DNA of 64,000 bases from an uncultured Dysgonomonas sp. (GTDB lineage Bacteria > Bacteroidota > Bacteroidia > Bacteroidales > Dysgonomonadaceae), in assembly GCF_934668725.1 (NCBI RefSeq), contig NZ_CAKUOF010000019.1:1-64000 (forward strand), written 5' to 3'. Each line of letters starts with the position of its first letter. Within the stretch, counting starts at the first letter, position 1. Position numbers and translations under genes: made by a program. This document shows, one piece after another, positions 25,675-34,522 of this stretch. Below the pieces are notes generated by a model that saw only the letters and a list, made by a program, of their open reading frames with translations, did no database searches and was not told where the DNA came from.

Positions 25675-26256
25675 ATGTTGAATATTGTAATTTTTGGAGC
25701 TCCGGGCTCAGGAAAAGGCACACAAAGCACAAATCTTATAGAGAAGTATAAATTGGCTCACATTTCTACAGGAGATGTATTGCGCGCAGAAAAAGCCGCA
25801 GGAACGGAGCTGGGAAAACTGGCCGACAGCTATATGTCGAAAGGTCAATTGATACCGGATGAACTGATGATAGATATCTTGGCGAGTGTTTTCGATCAGA
25901 AAACAAAAAGCGGAGAATGCAAAGGTGTTATTTTTGACGGATTTCCCCGTACAATTCCTCAAGGAACAGCATTAAATGAAATGTTGGAAAAAAGAGGGCA
26001 AAAAATATCAGCGGTTGTAAGTCTGGATGTTCCCGAAGAAGAATTAATCGAACGCCTTTTGAACAGAGGAAAGCAAACCGGACGTAACGATGATAATTAT
26101 GAAACTATAAAAGCCCGTTTGGATGTGTATTATAATCAAACTACACCACTAAAAGAGCTTTATGAGAAAGATGGCAAATTATATTCTGTAGAAGGAGTTG
26201 GTTCTGTAGAAGATATTTTTGCTCGAATTTCATCTGTGATTGATAAAGTTAATTAA
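25675..26256 (+). CDS. adk: Adenylate kinase
   Basis: The 193-residue product has the P-loop GAPGSGKGTQ (residues 8-17), the NMP-binding ISTGDVLRAE, the FDGFPRTIPQG motif with the catalytic Arg, and RLLNRGKQTGRNDDN as a short LID without zinc cysteines. Length fits the short bacterial type. It interconverts ATP plus AMP with two ADP in the cytosol. It lies between hpt and obg on the same strand, a common Bacteroidales order. Confidence 0.96.
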   Translation: MLNIVIFGAPGSGKGTQSTNLIEKYKLAHISTGDVLRAEKAAGTELGKLADSYMSKGQLIPDELMIDILASVFDQKTKSGECKGVIFDGFPRTIPQGTALNEMLEKRGQKISAVVSLDVPEEELIERLLNRGKQTGRNDDNYETIKARLDVYYNQTTPLKELYEKDGKLYSVEGVGSVEDIFARISSVIDKVN

Positions 26257-26278
26257 GAAAAAAATAGAGTTCCCGAAG

Positions 26279-26321
26279 CCAGGAATTGAGTTTTGAATAT
26301 ATAGTCAAACTCGATTCTTGG
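26279..26321 (+). terminator. Long imperfect hairpin after adk
   Basis: CCAGGAATTGAGTTTTGA pairs with TCAAACTCGATTCTTGG with few mismatches, 22 bases past the adk stop, then TTTTGAG. It probably ends or slows the hpt-adk transcript before obg. Confidence 0.55.
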
Positions 26322-26408
26322 TTTTGAGTCTTTTAAGCAATAGGGGGTATTTTGTACAATATATTTTGTTATAAGCATTTGTTGTACTATACTTGCTAAA
26401 CTAATAAA

Positions 26409-26424
26409 TAGGCTTTAGGCCTTA
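26409..26424 (+). repeat. Small hairpin in the obg leader
   Basis: TAGGC-TTTAG-GCCTTA, ending 14 bases before the obg start. The core GGCTTTAGGCCTTA recurs at 39141-39154. Confidence 0.45.
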
Positions 26425-26438
26425 GAAGAAAGGATAAT

Positions 26439-27629
26439 ATGTCTGATACAAATTTCGTAGATTACGTAAAAATATACTGTCGTTCGGGAAAAGGGGGGAG
26501 AGGTTCTACTCACTTTCGAAGAGAAAAATACATTCCGATGGGAGGCCCCGACGGTGGCGACGGTGGCGACGGTGGGCATATAATCCTGCGTGGTAATCGT
26601 AACTATTGGACGTTGTTGCACTTGAAGTTCAAACGACACTTGCTGGCCGAACACGGTGGAGGAGGATCTGGTAAATTATGTACCGGTAAAAAAGGGGAAA
26701 GTATTATAATAGATGTGCCTTGCGGGACAGTTGCTTATGATGCCGAAACCGGAGACTATCTGTGTGATATTACCGAAGACGGACAAGAGGTAATTTTGTT
26801 GAAAGGTGGTAAAGGCGGTCGTGGTAATAATCACTTTAAGACTTCGACCAATCAGGCTCCACGCTATGCACAACCGGGTGAGCCTTTTGAGGAACGTCGT
26901 ATTGTGTTGGAATTGAAGGTACTTGCCGATGTTGGTTTGGTTGGATTTCCTAATGCCGGAAAATCGACTCTTTTGTCGGTTATGACAGCCGCCAAACCTA
27001 AGATTGCCAACTATGCATTTACTACACTTGAACCGAATTTGGGAATTGTAAGCTATCGCGATCATCGTTCGTTTGTAATGGCAGATATTCCCGGTATTAT
27101 AGAGGGGGCAAGTGACGGAAAAGGTCTTGGACTTCGCTTCTTACGACATATTGAGCGTAATTCGCTGTTACTTTTTCTTATTTCGGCAGATGCCGATGAT
27201 ATCCATGAGGAATATCGTATCTTGTTAAACGAATTGGGAACGTACAATCCGGAGTTGCTTGATAAGCGTAGGGTTTTGGCAATCTCAAAATCAGATATGT
27301 TGGATGAAGAGCTCATGGAAGCCCTTAGTGCCGATTTGCCTGATATTCCACATGTTTTTATATCTTCATTAACCAATCTGAATCTTCAGAAACTAAAAGA
27401 TTTACTTTGGGCAGAGCTCAATAAAGATGGAGAGTATATTAAAGCTGCTGACAATGTGATTGTTCACCGGAAACTTGATATCAGAACTATCGAGCTGGAT
27501 GAGGATGAAGAATTCGACTTCGATGACGAAGATGACGACTACGAAGAAGACTGGGACGAGGATGAAGATCCTGATTTTGATGCCGATTTTTATTACCGGG
27601 AAGGAGAAGAAGACGATTCTGTTAAATAA
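26439..27629 (+). CDS. obgE: Obg/CgtA GTPase
   Basis: The 396-residue product has the glycine-rich Obg fold (FVDYVKIYCRSGKGG ... GGPDGGDGGDGGHI; GGKGGRGNNHFKTSTNQAPRYAQPGE) at residues 1-158, then the G domain: G1 GFPNAGKS (169-176), switch with FTTLEPNLG, G3 DIPGIIEGAS, G4 SKSD. A strongly acidic Asp/Glu/Tyr tail (about residues 345-396) replaces the C-terminal OCT domain, as in other Bacteroidota. It assists late 50S ribosome assembly and stress control. pgeF follows after 29 bases. Confidence 0.95.
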   Translation: MSDTNFVDYVKIYCRSGKGGRGSTHFRREKYIPMGGPDGGDGGDGGHIILRGNRNYWTLLHLKFKRHLLAEHGGGGSGKLCTGKKGESIIIDVPCGTVAYDAETGDYLCDITEDGQEVILLKGGKGGRGNNHFKTSTNQAPRYAQPGEPFEERRIVLELKVLADVGLVGFPNAGKSTLLSVMTAAKPKIANYAFTTLEPNLGIVSYRDHRSFVMADIPGIIEGASDGKGLGLRFLRHIERNSLLLFLISADADDIHEEYRILLNELGTYNPELLDKRRVLAISKSDMLDEELMEALSADLPDIPHVFISSLTNLNLQKLKDLLWAELNKDGEYIKAADNVIVHRKLDIRTIELDEDEEFDFDDEDDDYEEDWDEDEDPDFDADFYYREGEEDDSVK

Positions 27630-27658
27630 TTCACTTCTCGATAATTTATAAAATATAA

Positions 27659-28471
27659 ATGGTTAACCATAAAATATATTCGAATTTATTGCAATTTGAG
27701 AGTCTCAGTACATTTGACTCTCTTTTGCATTTTTCAACAACTATCAAAGGAGGTGTGAGTAGGGGCAATTATGCTTCTTTCAATTTGGGTATATATTCAG
27801 GAGATGATTTGGAAAATGTCGCAGAAAATAGAAATCGTTTGGCATTGATGCTGGATTTACCTTCTGAAAATCTAATATTCCCTTACCAAACCCATGGAGA
27901 TTCGGTTTGTATTATTGACAAAGAGTTCATTGCTCAAAATAAAGAAGAGCAACTTCAACTATTGAATGGTGTAGATGCTCTGATAACTAGTCAAGTAGGT
28001 ATTTGTATAGGTGTTGGTACAGCAGACTGTGTACCTATATTGATTTTTGACCCGAAAAATAAAGTTTTAGCAGCTATACATGCCGGATGGAGAGGCACTG
28101 TTAAAAAAATAAGTTCGAAAGTTGTTGAAATTATGAAGACCAAATTCAATAGTAATCCATCAGACCTGAAGGTTGGTATAGCTCCTTCGATTTCACCTGA
28201 CTATTTTGAGGTTGGAGATGAGGTTGTAGATGAATTTGCTCATGCCGGTTTTTTGATTGATGATATTGGATATTATAACTTTGAAACAAATAAATTCCAT
28301 GTAGATCTATGGCATGCAAATGAATTGTTATTGAGTCAATCAGGTATACGATTTGATAATATTGAGGTGGCAGGCCTATGTACTTATTTTAATGCCGAAA
28401 TGTTTTTTTCTGCTCGCAGGCAAGGTATTCACTCGGGAAGATTAATTACTGGAGGGGTTTTAATTGGTTGA
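27659..28471 (+). CDS. pgeF: Peptidoglycan editing factor PgeF (YfiH/COG1496, laccase-like fold)
   Basis: The 270-residue product has the family's metal-binding and catalytic motifs: YQTHGDSV, GVDALITS, GVGTADCVPIL (Cys), AAIHAGWRGT (His), and near the C-terminus DLWHANELLL and GLCTYFNAEMFFSARRQG. The family hydrolyses wrongly incorporated residues from cytosolic peptidoglycan precursors (shown for the E. coli member) and was earlier described as a polyphenol oxidase. Gene order obg-pgeF with 29 bases between suggests one transcript. Confidence 0.9.
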   Translation: MVNHKIYSNLLQFESLSTFDSLLHFSTTIKGGVSRGNYASFNLGIYSGDDLENVAENRNRLALMLDLPSENLIFPYQTHGDSVCIIDKEFIAQNKEEQLQLLNGVDALITSQVGICIGVGTADCVPILIFDPKNKVLAAIHAGWRGTVKKISSKVVEIMKTKFNSNPSDLKVGIAPSISPDYFEVGDEVVDEFAHAGFLIDDIGYYNFETNKFHVDLWHANELLLSQSGIRFDNIEVAGLCTYFNAEMFFSARRQGIHSGRLITGGVLIG

Positions 28472-28735
28472 TAATAATCTATTTGTGTATCTGTGTTTTG
28501 CTGTTCTATAATTCTGTTTTATATGCTTTATGGTGTATATTGGTATTCTAGAGGTGTATTTTAGTTGTGATTCTTTTTATTTATAATAAACTTTACAAGT
28601 AAGTAGTAACTTTATAAAACAATGATATTCTTTTAATGTAGCAGAAGTCAATTTCTATTTATGAAAATTCATTTTATCATAAAACTGCATTATCTTTGGT
28701 ATATTAAATATTAACAAAAAACATATTAAGAGTAT

Positions 28736-29305
28736 ATGGGAAAAATTCTATCATTGGCAATAATGGTTTGTTTATCGACAAATCTTTTTAGTCAAGTTCA
28801 GAATCAAGCCGAACCGGTAGTGGGTACTTGGGAAGGCGAAGACGTATTTGTAGAAACAATTGATTCTACGGAAAGTCATATTTCAGCTGCTTATATTCAA
28901 CTCGAACCCCAGGTTTTGGCCGATATAGATTGGTTGAATTATTATCCTTTGGATGAGCAGAAAGAGTTACGTGACGATAAAAATCGCTTTGTTCTAATGT
29001 GGATGTCAGGATCTCCAACTGTAAAAATTGGTATGGACGATCGTATTGTAACTTTCCTTGGAGGAGAGCCATGGGTATTGATGGCTTATATGATGGGATG
29101 GACTAAATATTCACTCGAGCATAATTATTCGGCTGATCCGGTGGAGTGTACTACTGCAGCTATAACTAATACTGTAAATTTCTATAATAGAAACCGTAAG
29201 TCGTTAGCTAAGAATAAGGAAGTAGAGAAATATGCGAAAATGATTAAGAACGATTCGCTGAAAAAATATATAAGTGATGTTTTATCTCAACCTGTTGCAG
29301 AGTGA
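28736..29305 (+). CDS. Secreted protein of unknown function
   Basis: The 189-residue product has a signal peptide (MGKILSLAIMVCLSTNLFSQ) and a mature part with PVVGTWEGEDVFVE, WLNYYPLDEQKELRDDKNRF, TFLGGEPWVLMAYMMGW and a helical Lys-rich end. I do not recognise the family. A good -7 box TATCTTTG at 28691-28698 lies 38 bases upstream, though the -33 box is weak. A terminator follows at 29331-29370, so it appears monocistronic. Confidence 0.7.
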   Translation: MGKILSLAIMVCLSTNLFSQVQNQAEPVVGTWEGEDVFVETIDSTESHISAAYIQLEPQVLADIDWLNYYPLDEQKELRDDKNRFVLMWMSGSPTVKIGMDDRIVTFLGGEPWVLMAYMMGWTKYSLEHNYSADPVECTTAAITNTVNFYNRNRKSLAKNKEVEKYAKMIKNDSLKKYISDVLSQPVAE

Positions 29306-29330
29306 AATTAAAACTGCTTAGATACGATAC

Positions 29331-29370
29331 AATAAAGGCATTTAACAAAACGTTGAGTGCCTTTATTATT
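29331..29370 (+). terminator. Rho-independent terminator
   Basis: AATAAAGGCA and TGCCTTTATT pair across an 18-base loop, followed by ATTTTAG, 25 bases after the 28736-29305 gene. Confidence 0.7.
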
Positions 29371-29513
29371 TTAGATTCTTTCATGAAAAATAATTTGCAG
29401 AAATAGAGAATGTAATTTAAGCTATTGATTATCATTATTTATAAGATAAAAATTGACTATATTTATGGTTGCTAGAAACAATGTTTATAGACCTTTATCT
29501 AAATTTTAAAAAT

Positions 29514-30524
29514 ATGTCGAATATATCTCAAACTAAAATTCGTTTTGGAGTTATTGGAACCAGTTCAATAGTAGATACAGTACTGAGGGCTGCTCGTCTT
29601 GATCCTCGTTTCGAACTTGTGGCAGTTTATTCACGCACGCAAGAGTCTGCGAATATTTTTGCAGAAAAGCATCATATCTCTCATACTTTTGTTTCGCTCG
29701 AAGATATGGCACAAAGTCCGCTGATTGATGCTGTATATATTGCATCTCCTAATTCTTTACATTCCTCGCAAAGTATACTCTTCATGAAGCACGGGAAGCA
29801 TGTGCTGTGTGAAAAACCTTTTGCTTCAAATGTAAAAGAAACAAAGGCTATGATTGATGCATCTAAAGCATACAATGTTACTTTGATGGAGGCGATGAAG
29901 CCGACTCTTACTCCCAACTTTAAGGTTGTGATGGAAAATCTGCATAGTCTGGGAACAATTAGGCGTTATTTTGCAAGCTATTGCCAATATTCGTCGCGCT
30001 ATGACAGCCTGAAAGAGGGAGTTGTATTGAATGCCTTTAATCCGGCATTGTCGAATGGAGCAGCTGTAGATATAGGTATATATACAATTTATCCTATGGT
30101 AGTACTTTTTGGACGTCCTAAAAAGGTCAGTGCTACGGGTATATTATTGTCAACAGGTGTAGACGGACAGGGGGCGGTAAACTTCGAATACGAGAATATG
30201 AATGCAACAATTCTCTATTCAAAAATTGCAGATTCGCAATTGTCGACTGAAATTCAAGGAGAGAAAGGTTTGATTTCTCTTGATAGGATTAACACTATCA
30301 GGGATATTAGGATTTGTATTAAAGATAAAGAAGAGCAGCATGTAAGCTATTTCAACTACGATCGCGAGTATTTGCATGAGATTGCCGAATTTATAGACCT
30401 TGTGCAATCGGGTAGGAGGGAGTCTGTTATAAACAGCCACGAGAATTCTTTGATAACTATGGAAATTCTAGATGAGATCAGACAGCAGTTGGGGGTTGTA
30501 TTTCCTGCTGATGCCGAGTTTTAA
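29514..30524 (+). CDS. Gfo/Idh/MocA family NAD(P)-dependent oxidoreductase
   Basis: The 336-residue product starts MSNISQTKIRFGVIGTSSIVDTVLRAAR, a Rossmann fold; the ATG at 29514 fits homologues better than 29469, which adds a hydrophobic stretch. It has the family's AVYIASPNSLHSS and the CEKPF motif (HGKHVLCEKPFASN) with the conserved Lys. The C-terminal domain has GAAVDIGIYTIYP with the active-site Asp/His region (Asp in VDIG; Tyr replaces the usual His). Sugar or inositol-type substrate; not specified by sequence. Confidence 0.88.
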   Translation: MSNISQTKIRFGVIGTSSIVDTVLRAARLDPRFELVAVYSRTQESANIFAEKHHISHTFVSLEDMAQSPLIDAVYIASPNSLHSSQSILFMKHGKHVLCEKPFASNVKETKAMIDASKAYNVTLMEAMKPTLTPNFKVVMENLHSLGTIRRYFASYCQYSSRYDSLKEGVVLNAFNPALSNGAAVDIGIYTIYPMVVLFGRPKKVSATGILLSTGVDGQGAVNFEYENMNATILYSKIADSQLSTEIQGEKGLISLDRINTIRDIRICIKDKEEQHVSYFNYDREYLHEIAEFIDLVQSGRRESVINSHENSLITMEILDEIRQQLGVVFPADAEF

Positions 30525-30553
30525 GATAAAGAATAATTAATAAAATCAGATTG

Positions 30554-30585
30554 CAGGGTAGGCTATATGCTTATCCTGTTTTTAT
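30554..30585 (+). terminator. Rho-independent terminator
   Basis: CAGGgTAgGC and GCtTAtCCTG pair (G-T pairs included) around TATAT, followed by TTTTTAT, 30 bases after the oxidoreductase gene. Confidence 0.7.
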
Positions 30586-30784
30586 GGATTATACAAGAAT
30601 AAGATTTCTATACTTATTTCTGTTATATCTATGCTGACCGGCACTGTTTGAACCGATTCTTTCGGGCTAAGATTCTGCTGCTTCGGATTATTTTTGTTAT
30701 TTTTGTAAAGATCAAAAAAACATCTGTTTTCTATTTTTTGTTGAAACTAAACGAACATAAAAAACTAATTATAAACTGATAAAC

Positions 30785-32428
30785 ATGGCAACTCCATCAT
30801 TTAAGTATCAAGAAACATTTCCAATGGGTAAAGATACTACCGAGTATTATCTGCTATCTAAGGATTATGTTTCTACCGCTACCTTTGAAGGTCACGAAGT
30901 TTTGAAAGTAGCCCCCGAAGGTTTGACACTTTTGGCTCAACACGCATTTCATGATGTTGAATTTTTGTTACGTCCCGAGCATCAGGCACAGGTGGCAAAA
31001 ATATTATCCGATCCTCAGGCTAGTGATAATGATAAATTTGTAGCACTCACTTTTCTTCGCAATGCCGAGATATCGGCACGTGGTATTCTACCATTCTGTC
31101 AAGATACAGGAACTGCCATAATTGTCGGTAAAAAGGGGCAAAATGTATGGACTGGAAGTAACGACGAAGAGGCGTTGTCGAAAGGTGTATATAATACTTT
31201 TGTAGAGGACAATTTGAGATATTCTCAAAATGCTCCTTTGAATATGTATGATGAGGTAAATACAGGATGTAATTTGCCTGCTCAGATCGATCTGTATGCT
31301 ACGAAAGGTGATGAATATAAATTTTTATTTATAGCCAAAGGTGGAGGTTCTGCCAATAAAACATATTTGTATCAGGAGACAAAAGCATTGCTCACTCCCG
31401 GTAAATTGGAGGCTTTTCTGATCGAAAAGATGAAATCGTTAGGTACTGCTGCTTGTCCTCCTTACCATATTGCATTTGCAATAGGTGGAACTTCGGCAGA
31501 GACTAACCTTAAGACTGTAAAGTTAGCTTCTACTAAATATTACGATAATTTACCGACTTCGGGTAACGAAGGCGGACAAGCTTTTCGTGATTTGGAAATG
31601 GAGGCTAAATTGTTGAAAGCTGCACAGGAATTGGGCTTAGGTGCACAATTCGGCGGTAAATATTTTGCTCACGATATACGGGTTATACGTTTGCCTCGCC
31701 ATGGAGCTTCTTGTCCTGTGGGTATGGGAGTTTCTTGTTCGGCTGACCGTAATATCAAAGGGAAAATAAATAAAGATGGTATCTGGTTGGAAAAAATGGA
31801 GGATAATCCTTCACGTTTAATTCCTGCCGAATACCAAAAAGCAGGCGAAGCAGGTGGTGTGAAAATTGATCTGAATCGTCCTATGCCCGAAATATTGGCT
31901 GAGCTTAGTAAATATCCTGTTTCTACACGCTTGTCATTAACAGGAACCATTATTGTTGGACGTGATATTGCCCATGCTAAATTACAAGAGCGTTTAGATA
32001 AAGGTGAGGGACTACCCCAATACATTAAAGATCATCCGATCTATTATGCAGGACCTGCTAAAACTCCTCAAGGCTATGCTTGCGGTTCTATGGGACCAAC
32101 TACTGCCGGACGTATGGATTCGTATGTGGATGCTTTTCAGGCTGCCGGAGGTAGTTTGATAATGATAGCGAAAGGTAATCGTAGCCAACAGGTAACAGAT
32201 GCCTGTCATAAGCACGGAGGCTTCTATCTGGGAAGTATAGGTGGACCTGCTGCGATATTGGCTCAAACCAATATTAAAAGCCTAGAATGTGTTGAATATC
32301 CTGAATTGGGTATGGAGGCAATCTGGAAAATAGAAGTGGAAGATTTCCCTGCATTTATTCTTGTAGATGATAAAGGAAACGATTTCTTCAAACAATTGAA
32401 ACCTAATACGGGTTGCAGTTCTATGTAA
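30785..32428 (+). CDS. fumA: Class I fumarate hydratase (iron-sulfur)
   Basis: The 547-residue product has the class I two-domain layout. N-terminal: ISARGILPFCQDTGTAI with Cys105 as an iron-sulfur ligand, NTGCNLPAQIDLYA, GGGSANKTYLYQ and HIAFAIGGTSAETNLK. C-terminal domain: PVSTRLSLTGTIIVGRDIAHAKL, HPIYYAGPAK, CGSMGPTTAGRMDSYVD. It interconverts fumarate and malate, here probably in the reductive branch leading to succinate and propionate. A TATTTTTG box (30698-30705) may be its -7 element. A strong terminator follows. Confidence 0.95.
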   Translation: MATPSFKYQETFPMGKDTTEYYLLSKDYVSTATFEGHEVLKVAPEGLTLLAQHAFHDVEFLLRPEHQAQVAKILSDPQASDNDKFVALTFLRNAEISARGILPFCQDTGTAIIVGKKGQNVWTGSNDEEALSKGVYNTFVEDNLRYSQNAPLNMYDEVNTGCNLPAQIDLYATKGDEYKFLFIAKGGGSANKTYLYQETKALLTPGKLEAFLIEKMKSLGTAACPPYHIAFAIGGTSAETNLKTVKLASTKYYDNLPTSGNEGGQAFRDLEMEAKLLKAAQELGLGAQFGGKYFAHDIRVIRLPRHGASCPVGMGVSCSADRNIKGKINKDGIWLEKMEDNPSRLIPAEYQKAGEAGGVKIDLNRPMPEILAELSKYPVSTRLSLTGTIIVGRDIAHAKLQERLDKGEGLPQYIKDHPIYYAGPAKTPQGYACGSMGPTTAGRMDSYVDAFQAAGGSLIMIAKGNRSQQVTDACHKHGGFYLGSIGGPAAILAQTNIKSLECVEYPELGMEAIWKIEVEDFPAFILVDDKGNDFFKQLKPNTGCSSM

Positions 32429-32453
32429 GTATTGAAAAATATATATAATTAAG

Positions 32454-32493
32454 AAATACCGCAGGAAGGCTCGTCCTCACTGCGGTATTTTTT
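32454..32493. terminator. Strong bidirectional terminator
   Basis: AAATACCGCAG and CTGCGGTATTT form a GC-rich stem with a small inner stem (GGA/TCC), flanked by A- and T-runs, between convergent fumarase and HxlR genes. Confidence 0.88.
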
Positions 32494-32854
32494 ATGAATG
32501 GCATCCTTCAAGAATACTCACACTATCTCTGCCTAGCTGTTTGCATCCCCAATGAAAAAGGTATTCTATAAAAGGAATCAACTCTTTGCCGGTTTCCGTT
32601 AAGCGATATTCTACCTTAGGGGGGACTTGCGGATATACCTTTCGATGAATCAGATTGTCGGCTTCCAGTTCGCGTAAGGTCTGGGTAAGCATCTTAGTAC
32701 TTATGTCTGCCATGTCTTTAGCCAGCTCATTGTAACGCATTACTTCACTCTGGCTTAACCTCCAAAGAAGACGTCCTTTATATTTACCTCCAACTCGCTG
32801 AAAGGCATAATCAACAGCACAAATATCTTTATTTTCATTTATTTTAAATTTCAT
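32492..32854 (-). CDS. HxlR-family transcriptional regulator
   Basis: The 120-residue product from the ATG at 32854 has the HxlR winged-helix pattern: ICAVDYAFQRVGGKYKGRLLWRL, RYNELAKDMADISTKMLTQTLRELEADNLI and the wing HRKVYPQVPPKVEYRLTETGKEL. Cys12 sits where redox- or electrophile-sensing family members keep their Cys. An upstream ATG at 32932 would place 26 extra residues and is unlikely. It is divergent from the metallo-hydrolase at 32980, and an inverted repeat between them is a likely operator. Confidence 0.88.
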   Translation of the reverse strand: MKFKINENKDICAVDYAFQRVGGKYKGRLLWRLSQSEVMRYNELAKDMADISTKMLTQTLRELEADNLIHRKVYPQVPPKVEYRLTETGKELIPFIEYLFHWGCKQLGRDSVSILEGCHS

Positions 32855-32900
32855 TTTCTTATTTATTTGTTGATAATCAATATTAGAAACTTTTTGGTCT

Positions 32901-32923
32901 GTATGATACAATAAAGTACATAC
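32901..32923. promoter_or_regulatory. Candidate HxlR operator
   Basis: GTATG(A)TAC-N6-GTACATAC is an imperfect inverted repeat immediately before the -33 box of the metallo-hydrolase promoter. A second palindrome TTGATAATCAA lies nearer the hxlR start (about 32873-32883). Position suits repression or activation of both genes. Confidence 0.5.
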
Positions 32924-32954
32924 TTGACACAAATATACTATATAATTACTTTTG
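32924..32954 (+). promoter_or_regulatory. Promoter of the metallo-hydrolase gene
   Basis: TTGA (32924-32927), exactly 19 bases, TACTTTTG (32947-32954), matching the Bacteroidota pattern with one change in the -33 box. Transcript leader about 20 nt. Confidence 0.65.
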
Positions 32955-32979
32955 TAAGGAAATTTAACAATAACAAAAC

Positions 32980-33960
32980 ATGAAACAAAAATTAATGGGG
33001 ATGCTGTTCTCAGCTATCTTCTGGAGCTTTTTGCTCTCAAATGCACAAGCTATGACAATAGAAGGAAAGGGATTTCAACAAATGAAAATTGGCGACATCG
33101 AAGCTGTTGTATTATCGGATGGGTATATACGGATATCTCCGATACAGCCATCTATGGCTCCTGATATTACAAGTAAGCAGTTAAGTGGCTTTCTGAATGG
33201 AAATGACAGTGATACACAGTCAATTGATTTGGCTATGAATATATTATTGTTGAAGAAAGGCGATAAATTTATTTTATTTGATTCGGGATCGGGCAGTGAT
33301 ATGGGACCTACAGGCGGATGGTTGAAAGATAATCTGGCAATAATAGGTGTCTCTCCCGAACAGATTACGGATATTGTAGTTACACATGCTCATATGGATC
33401 ATATTGCGGGGCTTTTAGATTCAAACGGAAAGAGTATATATCCTGATGCAAATGTTTATATGACCCAAATAGAGTATGATTTCTGGATGAGTGAAAATCC
33501 CGATTTTTCGAGATCTAAATCAAAGGATACTGCTATGGTGGCAACTATGGTTAAATATATTCGAAATATACTCACTACGTTGAAGCCGCAAATAAAATTA
33601 GTCGCTGATAAGGATATTCTTCTGGATTGTATAGAGGTGGAGCTTGCTCCGGGACATACTCCAGGTCATATTATATCTACTGTTTTTTCGAATAAAGAGA
33701 AATTAGTAGTCATGGCAGATATAGTGCATGCCACCAATATTTTATTTGCAAATCCACGCTGGGGAACAGCTTTCGATTATGATTTTAATTTAGGGGTAGA
33801 AACCCGTTTGGATATATTGAAGAAGTTAAGTGCTACTAATAATACAGTGGTATTTGGTTATCATCAACCTTATCCGGGAATAGGCCGTATCAAGCAAATA
33901 GCTAATGAGAGCTATGAATGGGTTCCGGCAGATTTTGCTACACCTCAATTAAAAGATTAA
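32980..33960 (+). CDS. Secreted MBL-fold metallo-hydrolase
   Basis: The 326-residue product has a signal peptide (MKQKLMGMLFSAIFWSFLLSNAQA) and the MBL motif THAHMDHIAG (residues 135-144), plus downstream metal ligands in ELAPGHTPGH (His), VMADIVHA (Asp) and FGYHQPYPGIG (His). It resembles the quorum-quenching/lactonase-like and 'MBL fold metallo-hydrolase' group with exported members. It is divergent from an HxlR regulator, a common arrangement for stress- or compound-induced enzymes. Substrate unknown. Confidence 0.88.
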   Translation: MKQKLMGMLFSAIFWSFLLSNAQAMTIEGKGFQQMKIGDIEAVVLSDGYIRISPIQPSMAPDITSKQLSGFLNGNDSDTQSIDLAMNILLLKKGDKFILFDSGSGSDMGPTGGWLKDNLAIIGVSPEQITDIVVTHAHMDHIAGLLDSNGKSIYPDANVYMTQIEYDFWMSENPDFSRSKSKDTAMVATMVKYIRNILTTLKPQIKLVADKDILLDCIEVELAPGHTPGHIISTVFSNKEKLVVMADIVHATNILFANPRWGTAFDYDFNLGVETRLDILKKLSATNNTVVFGYHQPYPGIGRIKQIANESYEWVPADFATPQLKD

Positions 33961-34020
33961 ATTCCTAAATCATTAAAGAAATGTTGATTAAAACTTAATT
34001 TTAGGAAAATAAATAAGATT

Positions 34021-34058
34021 AAAGGCAGGTGTCATCATCCAGATGATTCCTGCTTTTT
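34021..34058 (+). terminator. Rho-independent terminator
   Basis: GGCAGGtgTCATC and GATGAttCCTGCt pair around a short CAG-type loop and end in TTTTTTA, 60 bases after the metallo-hydrolase gene. Confidence 0.8.
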
Positions 34059-34210
34059 TATATGGTTATTTATTGATTTAAAGAGTGATAGTATATATTC
34101 TAATTGCTTTAAGTTAAAGTCTGAAATTTAACTAAATTCGAGTGTATTTATGTGAACGTTTCTTTAAGGCAATTGTTTAAATAATATATAAATCTTTAAA
34201 AAGAGATATT

Positions 34211-34435
34211 ATGGAAGCCAGGAAAAGACGTAAAACATTGACCATTATTGGTGTTTGCTTAGCTATTTTCTCTTTATTCTTTTTTTTACAGGTTGATGGA
34301 CTAAGAGATAGTCGTAATATGGAGCTGGCAAATCTTTATTGGTTGTTTGGGATTCTGACTATAATAACAGGATCGTTGTTTGTGTTGTTTGGTTTTTTAA
34401 AAGGTCATCATCATGAATCTGATACATTAGAATAA
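34211..34435 (+). CDS. Small two-segment membrane protein
   Basis: The 74-residue product starts MEARKRRKTLTIIGVCLAIFSLFFFLQVDG and has two hydrophobic segments (about 10-27 and 44-63, WLFGILTIITGSLFVLFGFL) with a His-rich cytosolic tail (KGHHHESDTLE). The basic N-terminus should stay inside, giving a hairpin in the inner membrane. A terminator follows, so it is monocistronic. No family recognised; the HHH tail might bind metal, which is a guess. Confidence 0.6.
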   Translation: MEARKRRKTLTIIGVCLAIFSLFFFLQVDGLRDSRNMELANLYWLFGILTIITGSLFVLFGFLKGHHHESDTLE

Positions 34436-34456
34436 GATTCGTCGAGACTAAACTAT

Positions 34457-34508
34457 AAAATCTAAGAAATTGTTCGGTATGAAGGGTGAATAATTTCTTA
34501 GATTTTTT
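34457..34508. terminator. Bidirectional terminator
   Basis: AAAATCTAAGAAATT and AATTTCTTAGATTTT (one extra A) pair between convergent genes, with a 17-base loop and T-run. Confidence 0.82.
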
Positions 34509-34522
34509 ATTATTTAGCAATC

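Noticed and set aside
26550..26575. GGTGGCGAC tandem repeat
   Set aside because: It encodes the normal Gly-Asp-rich Obg motif (GGDGGDGG) and is not a separate repeat element.
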